The notes beneath the pieces are model-generated. The model ran no database searches. It was given only the letters and a program-made list of their open reading frames with translations, and was not told the DNA's origin. From Parablautia muri (GTDB taxonomy: Bacteria; Bacillota; Clostridia; Lachnospirales; Lachnospiraceae): a stretch of DNA of 64,000 nucleotides. Positions 53,918-63,209 of the stretch are shown here, one piece after another (the stretch's first letter is position 1; each line of letters begins with the position of its first letter). The stretch covers positions 62,001-126,000 of the forward strand of contig NZ_QZDT01000009.1 of assembly GCF_009917485.1 (NCBI RefSeq), given 5' to 3'. The position numbers and the translations under genes are program-made.

Positions 53918-54406
53918 TTCTCCATTTCTTTCCGGATATCCTTCCGAAAGGTACATGTACTTTTTCTGCAACAAAAAACTGCCCATGGAATTTCCACAGA
54001 CAGCTCACCTGTACACAATTCATTCTTCATTCATTTGGATTTTCTAAGCGGTAAGTGCATTTACTATATCACACCCTTTTCCCCCTTGTCAAACACTTTC
54101 TCTCTCACTCACTCCTATGAAGCGATTACGCTGTTACTTTTCACAGGTTGGCCAGAGGCGCTTCACTGCCTAGCGGCCGCTTATCGCAGCAGAAACATGG
54201 TTACTTTTCACGGGTCAGGAATGCGCATTCCGCGAGAACGTGATTCAGGTGTGAGGGGCAATTTTTGCGAAGCGAAACTTGGAATATCACCCCGAATGTT
54301 ACTATGAGCGGCTCCCAGGCCGTGAATAGTAATGAAACATGAAACATAACTATATAACAGACAAAAAAACATTGTATAATACAAGCAAAAAATTTATAAT
54401 AGCTTT
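53918..54406. other. Gene-free stretch with inverted-repeat element
   Basis: About 490 bases between divergent genes. The long open frame crossing 53009-54307 on the plus strand is the antisense of the Cys/His protein and is not a gene. A repeat element lies at 54200-54332; no clear promoter was identified for either side. Confidence 0.5.
54200..54332. repeat. Inverted-terminal-repeat element, family D
   Basis: Left end GTTACTTTTCACGGG and right end CCGTGAATAGTAAT are inverted copies. Inside lie GAATGCGCATTCCGCGAG and GAGCGGCTCCCAGGCCG. A second left half, GTTACTTTTCACAGG, occurs at about 54134. About 130 bp, non-coding, MITE-like in form. Confidence 0.55.
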
Positions 54407-55504
54407 ATGAACACAATACATAAAAATCCACGAAACCACCAAACACATATATGTTTTCCCATAGATAAATCTGTATGGGTCAAAAAAAGCTTACTCCTCT
54501 TGTTTACAGTATGCATTTGTACCGGTTTTTTCATAGCCTGCGGTACTTCCCGCCCGGCTAAAACCCCCGGCTACACCCCCTTAATTTACCTGCTAAAGTC
54601 AACCCCGATCTCCTTTGATCGCTCGACTTTAAATGAAATACCCAATAACCCGTTCCCCTCTTTAAGCGTGCCTACTTATATCACCAAAGTGGAGGACACC
54701 TATTTTATTGTAGACTGTTACAATAATCAGGTCATCTATCATGACAACTTAAACGACCCTTTATACCTGTGGCAGGTGATGACAAATGATATTTCCATGG
54801 GACATACTATAGCCAGTGATGGAGAAGTTTATCTGATTGACGATACGGAAAACAACCGCATTTTGATTATGGAAAAAGGGAAAAATGTAAACGGACAAAC
54901 CATCTTTGTCCCCACCCAGGAATTTTGCGGCATCGGGAATCGCCCTCACTTCATTCTATATGACGATTATACCGATACCTTTTATGCCTGGAGCTCCCAG
55001 AGCGGAGAAATGTATCTTTTTCGCCACGCCAAAGGAGATACCCGGGTATACCTGACGGACATACGCTCTATCCCCTCCCTGGCTGGCATTTATGTCCGTT
55101 CCTTCACCATCCTGGACGACCGGATTTATTTTGTATCCGGCAATTCAAGTATCATAGAGGCGGATCTTTATAGTTTTGAGATCAAAAAAGAATACCCTGT
55201 TTTGCCGGAAATGGCCGGTATGATACAGCTGACACAGATAGAGGATTATTATTATATCACCATCTCCACCGACATAACCGGCAATCAGGATTATGCCACC
55301 ATGCTTCGAACGAAAAGCCTGGAGGATCTCTCTGACGGAAAATACGAGGACGTATATCAAAATTTTATCGGCGGCGGAACGCCCTATTACATCACACATA
55401 TTGACGATAAGTGGTACCTGACCGAGCATCGCATTCCGGGCCACTCCATTTGGAGCTTTCAGGTGGAGGATAATGCCATATTAAATGTGACATCCATCTA
55501 TTAA
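54407..55504 (+). CDS. Lipoprotein with beta-propeller-like repeats
   Basis: 365 residues. A long polar N-terminus (25 residues), then hydrophobic segment KSLLLLFTVCICTGFFIAC ending in a lipobox with Cys45. Downstream are repeated short motifs such as TYFIVDCYNNQVIYHDN, GEVYLIDDTENNRILIM, DRIYFVSGNSSIIEADL and DKWYLTEHRI, spaced 40-60 residues, as in NHL-type propellers. No clear ribosome site. Followed after 32 bases by a GT-C-like membrane protein, so both form one plus-strand operon. Function unknown. Confidence 0.65.
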   Translation: MNTIHKNPRNHQTHICFPIDKSVWVKKSLLLLFTVCICTGFFIACGTSRPAKTPGYTPLIYLLKSTPISFDRSTLNEIPNNPFPSLSVPTYITKVEDTYFIVDCYNNQVIYHDNLNDPLYLWQVMTNDISMGHTIASDGEVYLIDDTENNRILIMEKGKNVNGQTIFVPTQEFCGIGNRPHFILYDDYTDTFYAWSSQSGEMYLFRHAKGDTRVYLTDIRSIPSLAGIYVRSFTILDDRIYFVSGNSSIIEADLYSFEIKKEYPVLPEMAGMIQLTQIEDYYYITISTDITGNQDYATMLRTKSLEDLSDGKYEDVYQNFIGGGTPYYITHIDDKWYLTEHRIPGHSIWSFQVEDNAILNVTSIY

Positions 55505-55536
55505 TCTTTATACAAAAGCACTGAAAGGACATGCAA

Positions 55537-57201
55537 ATGAAAAAAATTCTTTTTAACCCACTCAAGAATCATGATACTTCAAAAAAAACCAACCTGTATG
55601 TCATCTTTGCCATACTGGCATTTTGTATTGCCACTGCTATAGCGCAGGGCACCAGCTTTTTTTACGCTCCTCATTATACAAAGACGCTGGTTTTAACCTG
55701 TCTTTTTGTGACCTACACAGGACTTTTGTTCTATTTAAAATTTTCCGGTCGTTTTGACGAGGATCGTATCGTTTTTATGATTATCCTATTGGGCATCCTT
55801 TTCAGATGCAGTTATGTGCTTTTATCAGGCCTTTATGAGCGTCAACATGACGCAGGGGCTTACACCGGTATGGGAACTAATTTTGTCAATCCGGGCCACA
55901 TTGGCTATATTGAGTATATCTACAAATTTCATAAGCTTCCGGATTTAAACCCCTACGAGCTGTTCGCCTACTATCATCCTCCGCTGCACCATATTATTTC
56001 TTTTCTTTGGCTGCAGCTCAATATTATGCTGGGCGTGTCGGAGAATCTTGCATTTGAAAATCTGCAAATCCTTCCCCTTTTCTATTCCTATCTCTGTATG
56101 GTAATTACCTGGAAAATCCTAAAGGTTCTTGAGATAGAAGAAAAAGGACTTTATATAGGGCTTGCTTTTATGGCTTTTCATCCTGCCACTATCGTTATGG
56201 CCGGAAGCGTCAACAATGATATGCTGACCATATTATTTATGTGCCTTACCATATTAGAATCTCTTAAATGGATACAAAATAAAAATCTGGCAGGGCTTAT
56301 CAGACTGGCTTTGTGCATTGGTTTTGGGATGATTACCAAGCTTAATTCCGCAGTTCTTGCTATCCCTTTAGCTATCATTTTCCTGATTCACTTTATTTCC
56401 GTTCTACGCACAAGGAAAAAAAGTATTCTTTTAACCTGGATAAAAAACTATTTTATTTTTGCCATAATCGTTGCTCCTATAGGCTTATCCTGGATCCTGC
56501 GGAATCTCATGCGTTTTGGCGAAAAGCCCGGCGTGCCCGTTCCCGGAGAAACCTCCCCTATGTATACGGCCCACTACAGTCTCTGGGAACGTTTAGGCAT
56601 TCCGGCCTTTTCGGACTGGAATTTCCCTTTTCCTTTCCATCCTATCAGTGCAAAGGCCTGCAACAATACTTGGGTTATCATGTTCCACACCTCCTTGTTT
56701 GCAGAGGAATACCCTGCCAATTTATCCGATATTCTTTTGATTTTATGTCAGATTACCTTTATCCTGGCGGTTATCTTCGGTATCATCACCGCCCTTTTAC
56801 TGACAGCTGTCCTTTTCCGTCACGCCCGGTCGCGTTTAGAAGGACAGCTATCCGAACCGTTCCCACCTCACGCTCCGGGCCAGTTTACCAACCAAAAAAC
56901 CGGCCGTGAAAATGCCATTTTCCTTTTGACCGGTTATATCATTATGCTGATTTCTTTTGCTGTCTTTGTTATTATTTACCCTTATACCTGCAGCAGCGAT
57001 TTCCGCTATGTGGCAATCTGCCTGGTTTACATTTCAATCGCTTTAGGGTTAGGTAATAAATATTATTTGTGCCCCGTCTATGAACGGGAGGACAGTGTCT
57101 TTGCAAAGCTGAAATCTGTTTCCATGCATATCATAAACTGGGGTATTATCATGATTCTTGCCTTTAGCACGGTTATTTATATCTTTTGGGAGCGTTGGTA
57201 G
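55537..57201 (+). CDS. Polytopic membrane glycosyltransferase, GT39/PMT-like
   Basis: 554 residues, 11-13 membrane segments. The first large loop holds ERQHDAGAYTGMGTNFVNP and ELFAYYHPPLHHIISFLW, with the acidic D and H-P-P-L-H pattern of GT-C enzymes of the mannosyltransferase/ArnT type; FHPATIVMAGSVNNDML is also typical. AAAGG eight bases before the second ATG picks this start over the one two codons earlier. The 3' end overlaps the convergent GTPase-NYN gene by 29 bases. Probably uses polyprenyl-phosphate sugars outside the membrane. Confidence 0.78.
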   Translation: MKKILFNPLKNHDTSKKTNLYVIFAILAFCIATAIAQGTSFFYAPHYTKTLVLTCLFVTYTGLLFYLKFSGRFDEDRIVFMIILLGILFRCSYVLLSGLYERQHDAGAYTGMGTNFVNPGHIGYIEYIYKFHKLPDLNPYELFAYYHPPLHHIISFLWLQLNIMLGVSENLAFENLQILPLFYSYLCMVITWKILKVLEIEEKGLYIGLAFMAFHPATIVMAGSVNNDMLTILFMCLTILESLKWIQNKNLAGLIRLALCIGFGMITKLNSAVLAIPLAIIFLIHFISVLRTRKKSILLTWIKNYFIFAIIVAPIGLSWILRNLMRFGEKPGVPVPGETSPMYTAHYSLWERLGIPAFSDWNFPFPFHPISAKACNNTWVIMFHTSLFAEEYPANLSDILLILCQITFILAVIFGIITALLLTAVLFRHARSRLEGQLSEPFPPHAPGQFTNQKTGRENAIFLLTGYIIMLISFAVFVIIYPYTCSSDFRYVAICLVYISIALGLGNKYYLCPVYEREDSVFAKLKSVSMHIINWGIIMILAFSTVIYIFWERW

Positions 57202-60002
57202 CATTTTCCTTCAACTGTTCTCTTTCCCTGAATTGCTCTATTTCCCTTTTCGCCCGGGGAGGCAGAGCTCCTTCCAGGGAATTTTTTTCTACCGAGTGGC
57301 TGTTTTTAAAATTCTGCAATATCTGGCTTGCAGCATGCTCCATTTCCTCCTTAAGCTCTCTGGAGGAAATAAGCTTACAGCCCTCCCCTACAATAATAAT
57401 CTGTTCAAGGCCATCCGATGTGGCCACGGTTATATCATACCTTTTGCTGTTTTCATGGGCAAATTTTTCAATATACTGGTCGGCCGTCTCCGCTTCCTTT
57501 GTATACACCACATGAATATTGTGATAGTCTAAGACTTCCGTTGGATGTCCGGTCAAACGGTACGCATCAAAAACCGCAATTAAATTGCACCCTCTTACCG
57601 CCTGATAGTTACAAAGCAAGTCAAGCAGCGCTCCTCTGGCCCCATCTAAGCTTTTATCCGCCAATTCCTTTAACTCATCCCATGCAAAAATCACATTGTA
57701 GCCATCCACCAGCAAATATTCTTCCCGTTTGGGAGCTGCTTTATAAACGCTGGTCCGGGATGGCAGCGAAAAATCATCTGACCTCTCCCGGCTTCTTTTC
57801 CATCCGGCCTTTGTTTCCCTTCTGTTTCCCTTTTTGTTGGCATGAAATGTACGGTTTAAAATTTCTTCGATTTCCTCCTGTCCCATACTGACAGGCTCCT
57901 GCCCCTTACCGGCCTTTTTTTCTCTGGCGCGAGTTCCGCCCTTTATCCTTAGGCCTCCCCTGTCTGCCATCTCCTCCAAATACCTGTCGTTCCTTATCTC
58001 CTCTCCCCACAGGTCTTCCGCTTCATTTCCAATGTCTCTTTTCTTCAGGCAGCCTTCCAGATGCATGTAGGCGGGCACCTCATCCCACTCCACAATAAAC
58101 CCGGCTCCATGGGCGCAAAATACGGAACTGGAAGGATTGGCCACATCCCGGAGCGGATCGTAATCCGCCGCCTCTAAGACTTCCTCCGTATTATGACAGG
58201 GATAATATCCTTTCATACTGCAATACAGCCGCCCTTCTCCTTTGGTATAAGCGGCTACTTCTGCCGGATATTCCTGTAAAAGCGCCATAGGCGCCATACC
58301 TCTTAAAATACTCATACCGTGGCCGTCCTGTTCCATGGTAAAGCTGCTCTGCATTTTATCCAAATCTGACATAGCCCGGCCCACTGCCTTCTGCGGCACC
58401 TCCAGTTTATATTCATAATAAGGCTCCAACAATATACTTTCTGCCTGCATCAGTCCCTGACGCAGGGCCCGGTAAACAGCCTGCCGGAAATCGCCTCCTT
58501 CTGTGTGCTTTTGATGCGCGCGTCCCGATTTTAAGGTAATCCGTATATCCGTAATCGGAGCACCCATTAACACCCCTACATGTTCCTTTTCCTCCAGATG
58601 AGACAGCACCAGCCTCTGCCAGTTTAAATCCAGCACATCCTCGCTGCAGTCTGTCTTGATTCGGATTCCACTGCCTGGCTCTCCCGGCTCCATCAGAAGG
58701 TGCACCTCCGCGTAATGGCGCAAGGGTTCAAAATGCCCTACGCCTTCTACCGTATTGGCAATCGTTTCCTTATATACAATACTTCCCACACCAAAATCCA
58801 CGCAGATGCCAAACCGCTCCTCAATCAGCCTCCTATACACCTCAATCTGCACCTGCCCCATAACCTGGGCTTTGATTTCCCTATTACTTCCATCCCACAC
58901 AATATGAAGCTGCGGTTCCTCCTCCTCTAACTGTTTTAGCTTCGGAAGCATCTGAGCCGCATCACATCCCTCGGGAAGCCCAATACCATAACAAAGAACA
59001 GGGGAAAGCTCAGGATAAACAGGATCCTTTAAAAATCCCAGCCCATCCCCGGCCCGTGTCCTGGTTAGTCCGGTAACCGCACAAATTTCCCCTGCGCTTA
59101 CCTCCCCTGCCACCTCAAATTTTTCTCCGGAATAAATGCGGATTTGATTGACCTTTTCCTCCCATCTTCCATCCTCTGGCGCAATCCTGCTGTTTCCCGC
59201 TAGCAGCTCCTTTGCTTTAAGACTTCCGCCCACAATTTTCATATGCGTCAGACGGTTTCCCTGTCCGTCCCGTGAAATCTTAAACACTCTGGCGCCAAAC
59301 TCTGCCGGATATGCTTTTTCTTCTGTGTAGTCATCTAACCCCTCTAACAATTCCTCCACCCCAAAAAGCTTCAGGGCGGAGCCAAAAAAGCAGGGAAAGA
59401 GTTTTCTTTCCCCGATTAATCTCCGTATACTCTTTTTTTCAATCTTTCCTATTTCCAGAAATTCGTTTAAAACATCTTCCTCACAAACCGCAATCGCTTC
59501 AAAAAATTCTTCTTCCGGGAAGGAATCTCCTTTTCCTGAAAAATCCACGCAATATTCGCTTAACTGAGCCCGCAATTCCGTCAGAATCATTGCTTTATCC
59601 ACATCCGGCTGATCCATCTTGTTAACAAACAGAAAAACCGGTACCTGATAATGCTTAAGCAGCCTCCATAAGGTATGGGTATGGGCCTGTACCCCATCGC
59701 TGCCACTGATTACAAGAATCGCCGTGTCCATCACCTGCAGCGTTCGCTCCATCTCCGCTGAGAAATCCACATGTCCCGGCGTATCTAAAAGCGTAATCTC
59801 CGTATCTCCTGCCTTCAGCATCGCCTGCTTGGAAAAAATGGTGATACCTCTCTCTCTCCTGTCCGTAGGTATCTAAAAAAGTGTCTCTTTTGTCCACCCT
59901 TCCAAGCCTCCGGATGCTGCCGCTTAAATAAAGCATCCCCTCTGATAAAGTTGTTTTCCCCGCATCTACATGGGCCAGTATTCCTATCACAAGATGCTTC
60001 AT
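57173..60002 (-). pseudogene. Ribosomal-protection-type GTPase fused to NYN domain, frameshifted
   Basis: Two frames of one gene. The N-terminal part (59841-60002) reads [21 protein letters not shown]1 and switch regions, up to DTYGQERER; then the frame is lost and resumes in the 57173-59821 frame at [20 protein letters not shown]. The remainder is a TetM/TetW-like translation factor (NKMDQPD, EF-G domains II-V) with a C-terminal YacP-type NYN RNase domain (YLLVDGYNVIFAWDEL, ATSDGLEQIIIVGEG) near its last 190 residues. The break lies in a (GA)5 tract at 59846-59858; one more GA unit would restore [14 protein letters not shown]. It may be a true mutation, a slippage switch or an assembly error. 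Such fusions are usually not proven resistance genes. Confidence 0.8.
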
Positions 60003-60011
60003 TTATATACC

Positions 60012-60045
60012 CCCTGCATACCGCAGCTTTGCCTGCGGTACTGCC
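60012..60045 (-). repeat. Hairpin-RBS repeat, family A, before GTPase-NYN gene
   Basis: Gene direction GGCAGTACCGCAGGCAAAGC then TGCGGTATGCAGGGGGTATA. The ribosome site is the last part of the repeat, nine bases before the ATG. Confidence 0.75.
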
Positions 60046-60067
60046 TCCAAGCTTCCACCTCTCACAT

Positions 60068-60943
60068 TCACTGATTTTCAAGGGCTCTGCGTCCCAGCTC
60101 AAGGCATCCCATGATTCCCTGATTATCCTGTAAGCTTGCCGGAACAATGTAGCTTTCTATATGCTCTAATTCCTCTGTCCGGATATATCCGTTTAAAAGT
60201 TCCTTTACATAACTGCGGATTTTAGGAAACAGCTGCTCCTGATGCATAACGCCGCCCCCCAGAATAATCATTTCCGGAGAAACCGTCAGGATATACCCTA
60301 CCAGCGCCTGGGCAATGTAATAGCTTTCCAAATCCCAGACTTCTTCTCTATCCTTAAGCTCTATGGCCTTTTTCCCCCAGCGCTCCTCAATGGCCGGCCC
60401 TGCCGCAAGTCCCTCTAAGCAGCATTTGTGGTAAGGGCATTTTCCCTGGTAGGTGTCATCTTCTCTTTTTTGAATCAGCACATGGCCAGCTTCCGGATGC
60501 AGCATCCCGTGAACCAGATTTCCTTCTACAAAAATTCCTGCTCCCACCCCGGTTCCTATGGTAATATAAATCACACTGTTTTTGCCCTTTGCCTGTCCAA
60601 AGGTAACTTCCCCAAGAGCGGAGCCATTCACATCCGTATCGAACCCCACAGGACAGCCCAGCGCTTCCTCAAAGGCTCCTACTATGTTGTAATTTCTCCA
60701 TGCCAGCTTAGGCGTACTTGTAATATACCCGTAGGTGGCAGAGGACTTATCCGGGTCAATGGGCCCAAAACATCCGATTCCCAGGGCTTCTATCTCCGCC
60801 TTCTTAAAATATGCAAGCATCTCTGGCACTGTCTCCTCCGGTGTCCTTGTGGGAATGCAAATCTGTTCAAAAATCTTTCCTGTTTCGTCCCCCACTGCAC
60901 ATACCATTTTCGTTCCGCCTGCTTCTAACGCTCCCAATCTCAT
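60068..60943 (-). CDS. ROK family sugar kinase, fructokinase-like
   Basis: 291 residues. ATP loop GALEAGGTKMVCAVGDETG at the start, FGPIDPDK, catalytic Asp in GFDTDVNGSALGE, VIYITIGTGVGAGI, and the ROK zinc site H..C-P-Y-H-K-C-C (GHVLIQKR, then KCPYHKCCLEGLAAGPA). The GxEAGGTK start and CxYHxxC form fit the fructokinase branch. Phosphorylates a hexose in the cytoplasm. AAAAGGAG eight bases before the ATG chosen. Between the phosphatase and GTPase-NYN genes in one direction. Confidence 0.88.
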   Translation of the reverse strand: MRLGALEAGGTKMVCAVGDETGKIFEQICIPTRTPEETVPEMLAYFKKAEIEALGIGCFGPIDPDKSSATYGYITSTPKLAWRNYNIVGAFEEALGCPVGFDTDVNGSALGEVTFGQAKGKNSVIYITIGTGVGAGIFVEGNLVHGMLHPEAGHVLIQKREDDTYQGKCPYHKCCLEGLAAGPAIEERWGKKAIELKDREEVWDLESYYIAQALVGYILTVSPEMIILGGGVMHQEQLFPKIRSYVKELLNGYIRTEELEHIESYIVPASLQDNQGIMGCLELGRRALENQ

Positions 60944-60989
60944 AAGCCTTTCTCCTTTTATCATTTTACTTTCTTTTATGTTCTTAAAC

Positions 60990-61565
60990 TCAATTTAAAA
61001 ACAAATTTCCGTCCAGCTCCACGATTTCTGCATTTCCCGTCTTATAGTTTTTCGCCATATCCTCAAAAGGTGTATGATAAAGATAGGACAATAAGGTCAT
61101 AATCACCGCACTGTGCGTCACCACAAGTGAATTATTTACCTTTTCCTTTTTTGCAATATCTCCTAAAGCAGGCAGGAGTCTGTCAAGAAGCTGCTGATAA
61201 GATTCCCCTTCCGGCGGCACCTGATAACGGCGGTTGTTACGCCACACCTGATAATCCTCCGGAAACAATTCCCTTACCTGCTTCCACATATAGCCTTCCC
61301 ATTTTCCAAAGCTAATTTCTTCAAGTCCTTGCTGTATCGTGGGTACCACGCCAAGCTTACTGCCTATAATGAAAGCGGTTTCGCAGGCGCGCTTTTTGGC
61401 GCTGGTATAAATCTCTCCAATCTGATAATCTCCACCTGCAAGCTTCCCGGCAAGTTCTTCCGCCTGCTGTCTGCCTTTTTCATTTAGCTCCGTATCCATT
61501 TGTCCCTGAATTCTGTTCTCTATATTCCAGTCTGTTTCGCCATGCCTTGCCAAATAAATTTTCAT
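60990..61565 (-). CDS. Histidine phosphatase family protein
   Basis: 191 residues, phosphoglycerate mutase superfamily. Catalytic LARHGETDWN at residues 4-13, proton donor region EEISFGKWEG near 81, and second His in VVTHSAVIM near 150. Small size fits broad-specificity phosphatases such as CobC or GpmB-like proteins. The ATG is preceded by a family A hairpin that supplies the GGGG ribosome site; the 22 open codons upstream cross the repeat. Confidence 0.88.
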   Translation of the reverse strand: MKIYLARHGETDWNIENRIQGQMDTELNEKGRQQAEELAGKLAGGDYQIGEIYTSAKKRACETAFIIGSKLGVVPTIQQGLEEISFGKWEGYMWKQVRELFPEDYQVWRNNRRYQVPPEGESYQQLLDRLLPALGDIAKKEKVNNSLVVTHSAVIMTLLSYLYHTPFEDMAKNYKTGNAEIVELDGNLFLN

Positions 61566-61572
61566 ATCCATA

Positions 61573-61608
61573 CCCCTGCATATCACAAGCTTTGTTTGCG
61601 ATACTGCC
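61573..61608 (-). repeat. Hairpin-RBS repeat, family A, before histidine phosphatase gene
   Basis: Gene direction GGCAGTATCGCAAACAAAGC then TTGTGATATGCAGGGG, with the arms still pairing despite changes on both sides. Confidence 0.7.
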
Positions 61609-61757
61609 AGCTTGCTATACATTTTGCACAATTCTATACCTATACACTATGCGCAAAATCCACAAAATTTTCAGTAAATTCAATCATCACTAACATTTTT
61701 TCAAAAAATTTGGTATGATATATATTATAGTCTGTTTATAAAGGAGGTAAAAATTAT

Positions 61758-62267
61758 ATGTTTCAAAAAGGTGAATATGTTATCTATAGTAATAATGGAA
61801 TATGCCTCATACAAGATATAACTACCCTGAATCTTTCGGGCGTTGATAAAAACAGAGAATATTATCTGTTAAAACCCGTATTTGCATCCACCAGCACAGT
61901 CTATATTCCTGTAGACACCGCGGAGGCTTCCCTTCGCCCTGCAATCTCAAAAGATGAAGCCCACAGCCTGATTAAATCTATACCCGATATCCCTACCATC
62001 CCTCTGACGGATGAAAAGACTCTGGAAAAAACCTATAAAGAATATATGCGTTCCAACAACTGCAAGGCCTGGGTACAGCTTATCAAAACCATTTACCTGC
62101 GTAAAGAAAACAGGATTTTGAAGGGGCATAAGGTAACTGCATTGGACAGCCGCTATTTTAACCTTGCGGAGACCTCCCTTTATGGGGAGCTGTCTGTTGC
62201 TTTAGGTAAGCCCAGGGATGAGGTCAAATCCTATATCGCCAGCTGCATCGATGAAAGCGGGGACTGA
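61758..62267 (+). CDS. CarD family transcriptional regulator
   Basis: 169 residues. N-terminal Tudor-like RNA-polymerase-interacting domain MFQKGEYVIYSNNGICLIQD and YYLLKPVFASTSTVYIPVD, and a helical C-terminal part with LIKTIYLRKENRILKGHKV and YFNLAETSLYGELSVALGKP. CarD/CdnL proteins stabilise open promoter complexes. GGAGG ten bases before the ATG. An AT-rich promoter-like region (TATGATATATATTATAG) lies upstream. Confidence 0.9.
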   Translation: MFQKGEYVIYSNNGICLIQDITTLNLSGVDKNREYYLLKPVFASTSTVYIPVDTAEASLRPAISKDEAHSLIKSIPDIPTIPLTDEKTLEKTYKEYMRSNNCKAWVQLIKTIYLRKENRILKGHKVTALDSRYFNLAETSLYGELSVALGKPRDEVKSYIASCIDESGD

Positions 62268-62619
62268 GTTTCTCTCCGAGGGCCCTTACAAATGCTTTCT
62301 GCCAGCTTTTACGATTGCTTATAAAATAAGTTTACTACAGATTTCAAACAAGTTCAATCTTACTCTTAGCAGGAAAATTAATTTTGGTAAATTTTTACAT
62401 GATTAGGGAGTGCAAAATCCCATCGCCAAAGGCGATTTTAAATGGATTTTGCATGTAACAGTTCAGCAAGGCTGAACTGTTACACATTTTCATTAAGGAA
62501 AGCAGTGGCAGCTTGCATACCTGGCAAATTGGCCACTGCTCTTTTTTCATAAGAAGTATATATCAATTCCTTTCTGTCAATTACCTGTTAATTGGGGCCT
62601 GGGGCCATAATATAAATTT
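62268..62619. other. Structured intergenic region
   Basis: About 350 bases without a gene. It contains nested hairpins: GCAAAATCC/GGATTTTGC (62412-62452) enclosing ATCGCC/GGCGAT, then TGTAACAGTTCAGC/GCTGAACTGTTACA (62454-62484) and the terminator listed below. Confidence 0.6.
62501..62547 (+). terminator. Terminator after carD-like gene
   Basis: AGCAGTGGC/GCCACTGCT stem with a longer loop, then CTTTTTTC on the plus strand. Confidence 0.8.
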
Positions 62620-63183
62620 TTATGAAGACGAAATTCCATATCCAACATTGGGACGCATAGCGCAGTAGCATCCGTCCGCCACGAATAAAGCAAGCAGCAC
62701 AATACAAATTCCAATACGCCACTTCTTATGCACTTTCAAGTATATCTTTTCATAGAGAGGTAAGAATACGCAAACCAGCGCTGCCCCTCCTGCCCCAAAG
62801 ATCAGCGCGCCTGTTAAGCAGATTCTTCCGCTGATGTTAAAAAGATGGTTACTGTAATCCCACCACCTTATGCCCCAACGCCGTTCCAGAAAATAGCTGG
62901 TCAGGTATTCCAAAACAGAGCAAAGCAGCGCCGATGCCCCAAACACAAGCAAAGGTTTGCTTCTTAAGGAGTGAAAGAGTATGCATAACAAGAGCCCCCC
63001 AACGCCGTAAACGGGCAGATAGGGACCTCTGTATACCCCTCTGTTTATCAGTGCGTGTTCTGTAAAAAAATACAATGCCACTTCCCAAAGCCAGCCTATA
63101 AAAGCAAGAGAAAAAAATAATAAAACATAATAGTCAAATTCATGGGATAATTTTTTATTTTTCATACAGTTAAAATACCCCAT
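62620..63183 (-). CDS. CmpB-family membrane protein (putative ABC transporter permease)
   Basis: 187 residues, five to six membrane segments. FSLAFIGWLWEVALYFFTEH, NRGVYRGPYLPVYGVGG and SYFLERRWGIRWWDYSNH match the family known as putative ABC transporter permease/CmpB. Function unknown. Neither ATG (63183 or six codons later) has a good ribosome site. No ATPase gene nearby. Confidence 0.8.
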   Translation of the reverse strand: MGYFNCMKNKKLSHEFDYYVLLFFSLAFIGWLWEVALYFFTEHALINRGVYRGPYLPVYGVGGLLLCILFHSLRSKPLLVFGASALLCSVLEYLTSYFLERRWGIRWWDYSNHLFNISGRICLTGALIFGAGGAALVCVFLPLYEKIYLKVHKKWRIGICIVLLALFVADGCYCAMRPNVGYGISSS

Positions 63184-63209
63184 GTGTAGAAATATTATTT
63201 ATGTCCGTC

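Noticed and set aside
53009-54307. 432-codon open frame on the plus strand
   Set aside because: It lies mostly antisense to the Cys/His-repeat protein, has no ribosome site and its composition follows from the repeats on the other strand.
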